A program made the translations under genes and the position numbers. 33,696 bases of DNA, taken from Kribbia dieselivorans NBRC 106261. Lineage in GTDB: Bacteria; Actinomycetota; Actinomycetes; Actinomycetales; Dermatophilaceae. Positions 33,686 to 33,696 of this stretch are shown piece after piece. The DNA is taken from NCBI RefSeq assembly GCF_001552435.1, contig NZ_BCRE01000068.1:1-33696 (forward strand), read 5' to 3'. Numbering within the stretch: the stretch's first letter is position 1; the number at the start of each line of letters is the position of its first letter. The notes beneath the pieces are model-generated. The model made no database searches. It saw nothing but the letters and a program-made list of their open reading frames with translations, and was not told where the DNA came from.

Positions 33686-33696
33686 AACCCCTCTTA

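Overview
This window is high-G+C chromosomal DNA from an actinobacterium. The evidence is GC-rich codon use, frequent GTG starts, leaderless-looking promoters, GTTCACC-type PHO boxes, a DUF222/13E12-type gene at the left edge, a long SerA and an actinobacterial-style CimA. Gene content suits Micrococcales (Dermacoccaceae/Intrasporangiaceae-like), but that placement is an inference made without any database search.

Layout. Bases 1-806 (minus) hold the N-terminal part of a DUF222 protein cut by the window edge. Bases 1019-6282 (plus) hold a nitrilase-family hydrolase, the gatC-gatA-gatB operon for the tRNA-dependent amidotransferase, and a D-2-hydroxyacid dehydrogenase. Bases 6283-7714 are a visibly more AT-rich patch with a broken secreted Amidase_6-type gene (one stop and two frameshifts), whose end overlaps a small lipoprotein gene.

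Bases 7727-19934 (all minus) form a large phosphate locus. The upstream unit is pstC, pstA, a membrane-anchored PstS, a 939-residue membrane-anchored PBP-like protein, and a membrane protein with a sortase-like fold whose expected catalytic cysteine is alanine. A hairpin separates it from a second unit: a PstS-like protein with Ig-like tail domains, pstB, a lytic transglycosylase and a SixA-like phosphatase. PHO-box-like 11-bp repeats precede both units and also the divergent Tat-exported, histidine-rich PHP-domain protein at 20264. One regulator (PhoP-like) therefore probably drives phosphate scavenging, uptake and envelope functions together. The anchored PBPs plus the cysteine-less sortase-like protein are the best candidate here for an undescribed surface system.

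Bases 22745-33685 (plus) are a branched-chain amino acid and serine region: ilvB-ilvN-ilvC behind an apparent leader-peptide attenuator, serA, then leuB, ilvE and cimA. A minus-strand ECF sigma factor and its membrane partner sit between serA and leuB. CimA supplies 2-ketobutyrate for isoleucine, IlvBNC and IlvE complete isoleucine and valine, and LeuB belongs to leucine (and citramalate-derived) synthesis. I found no tRNA, rRNA, CRISPR array or insertion sequence.
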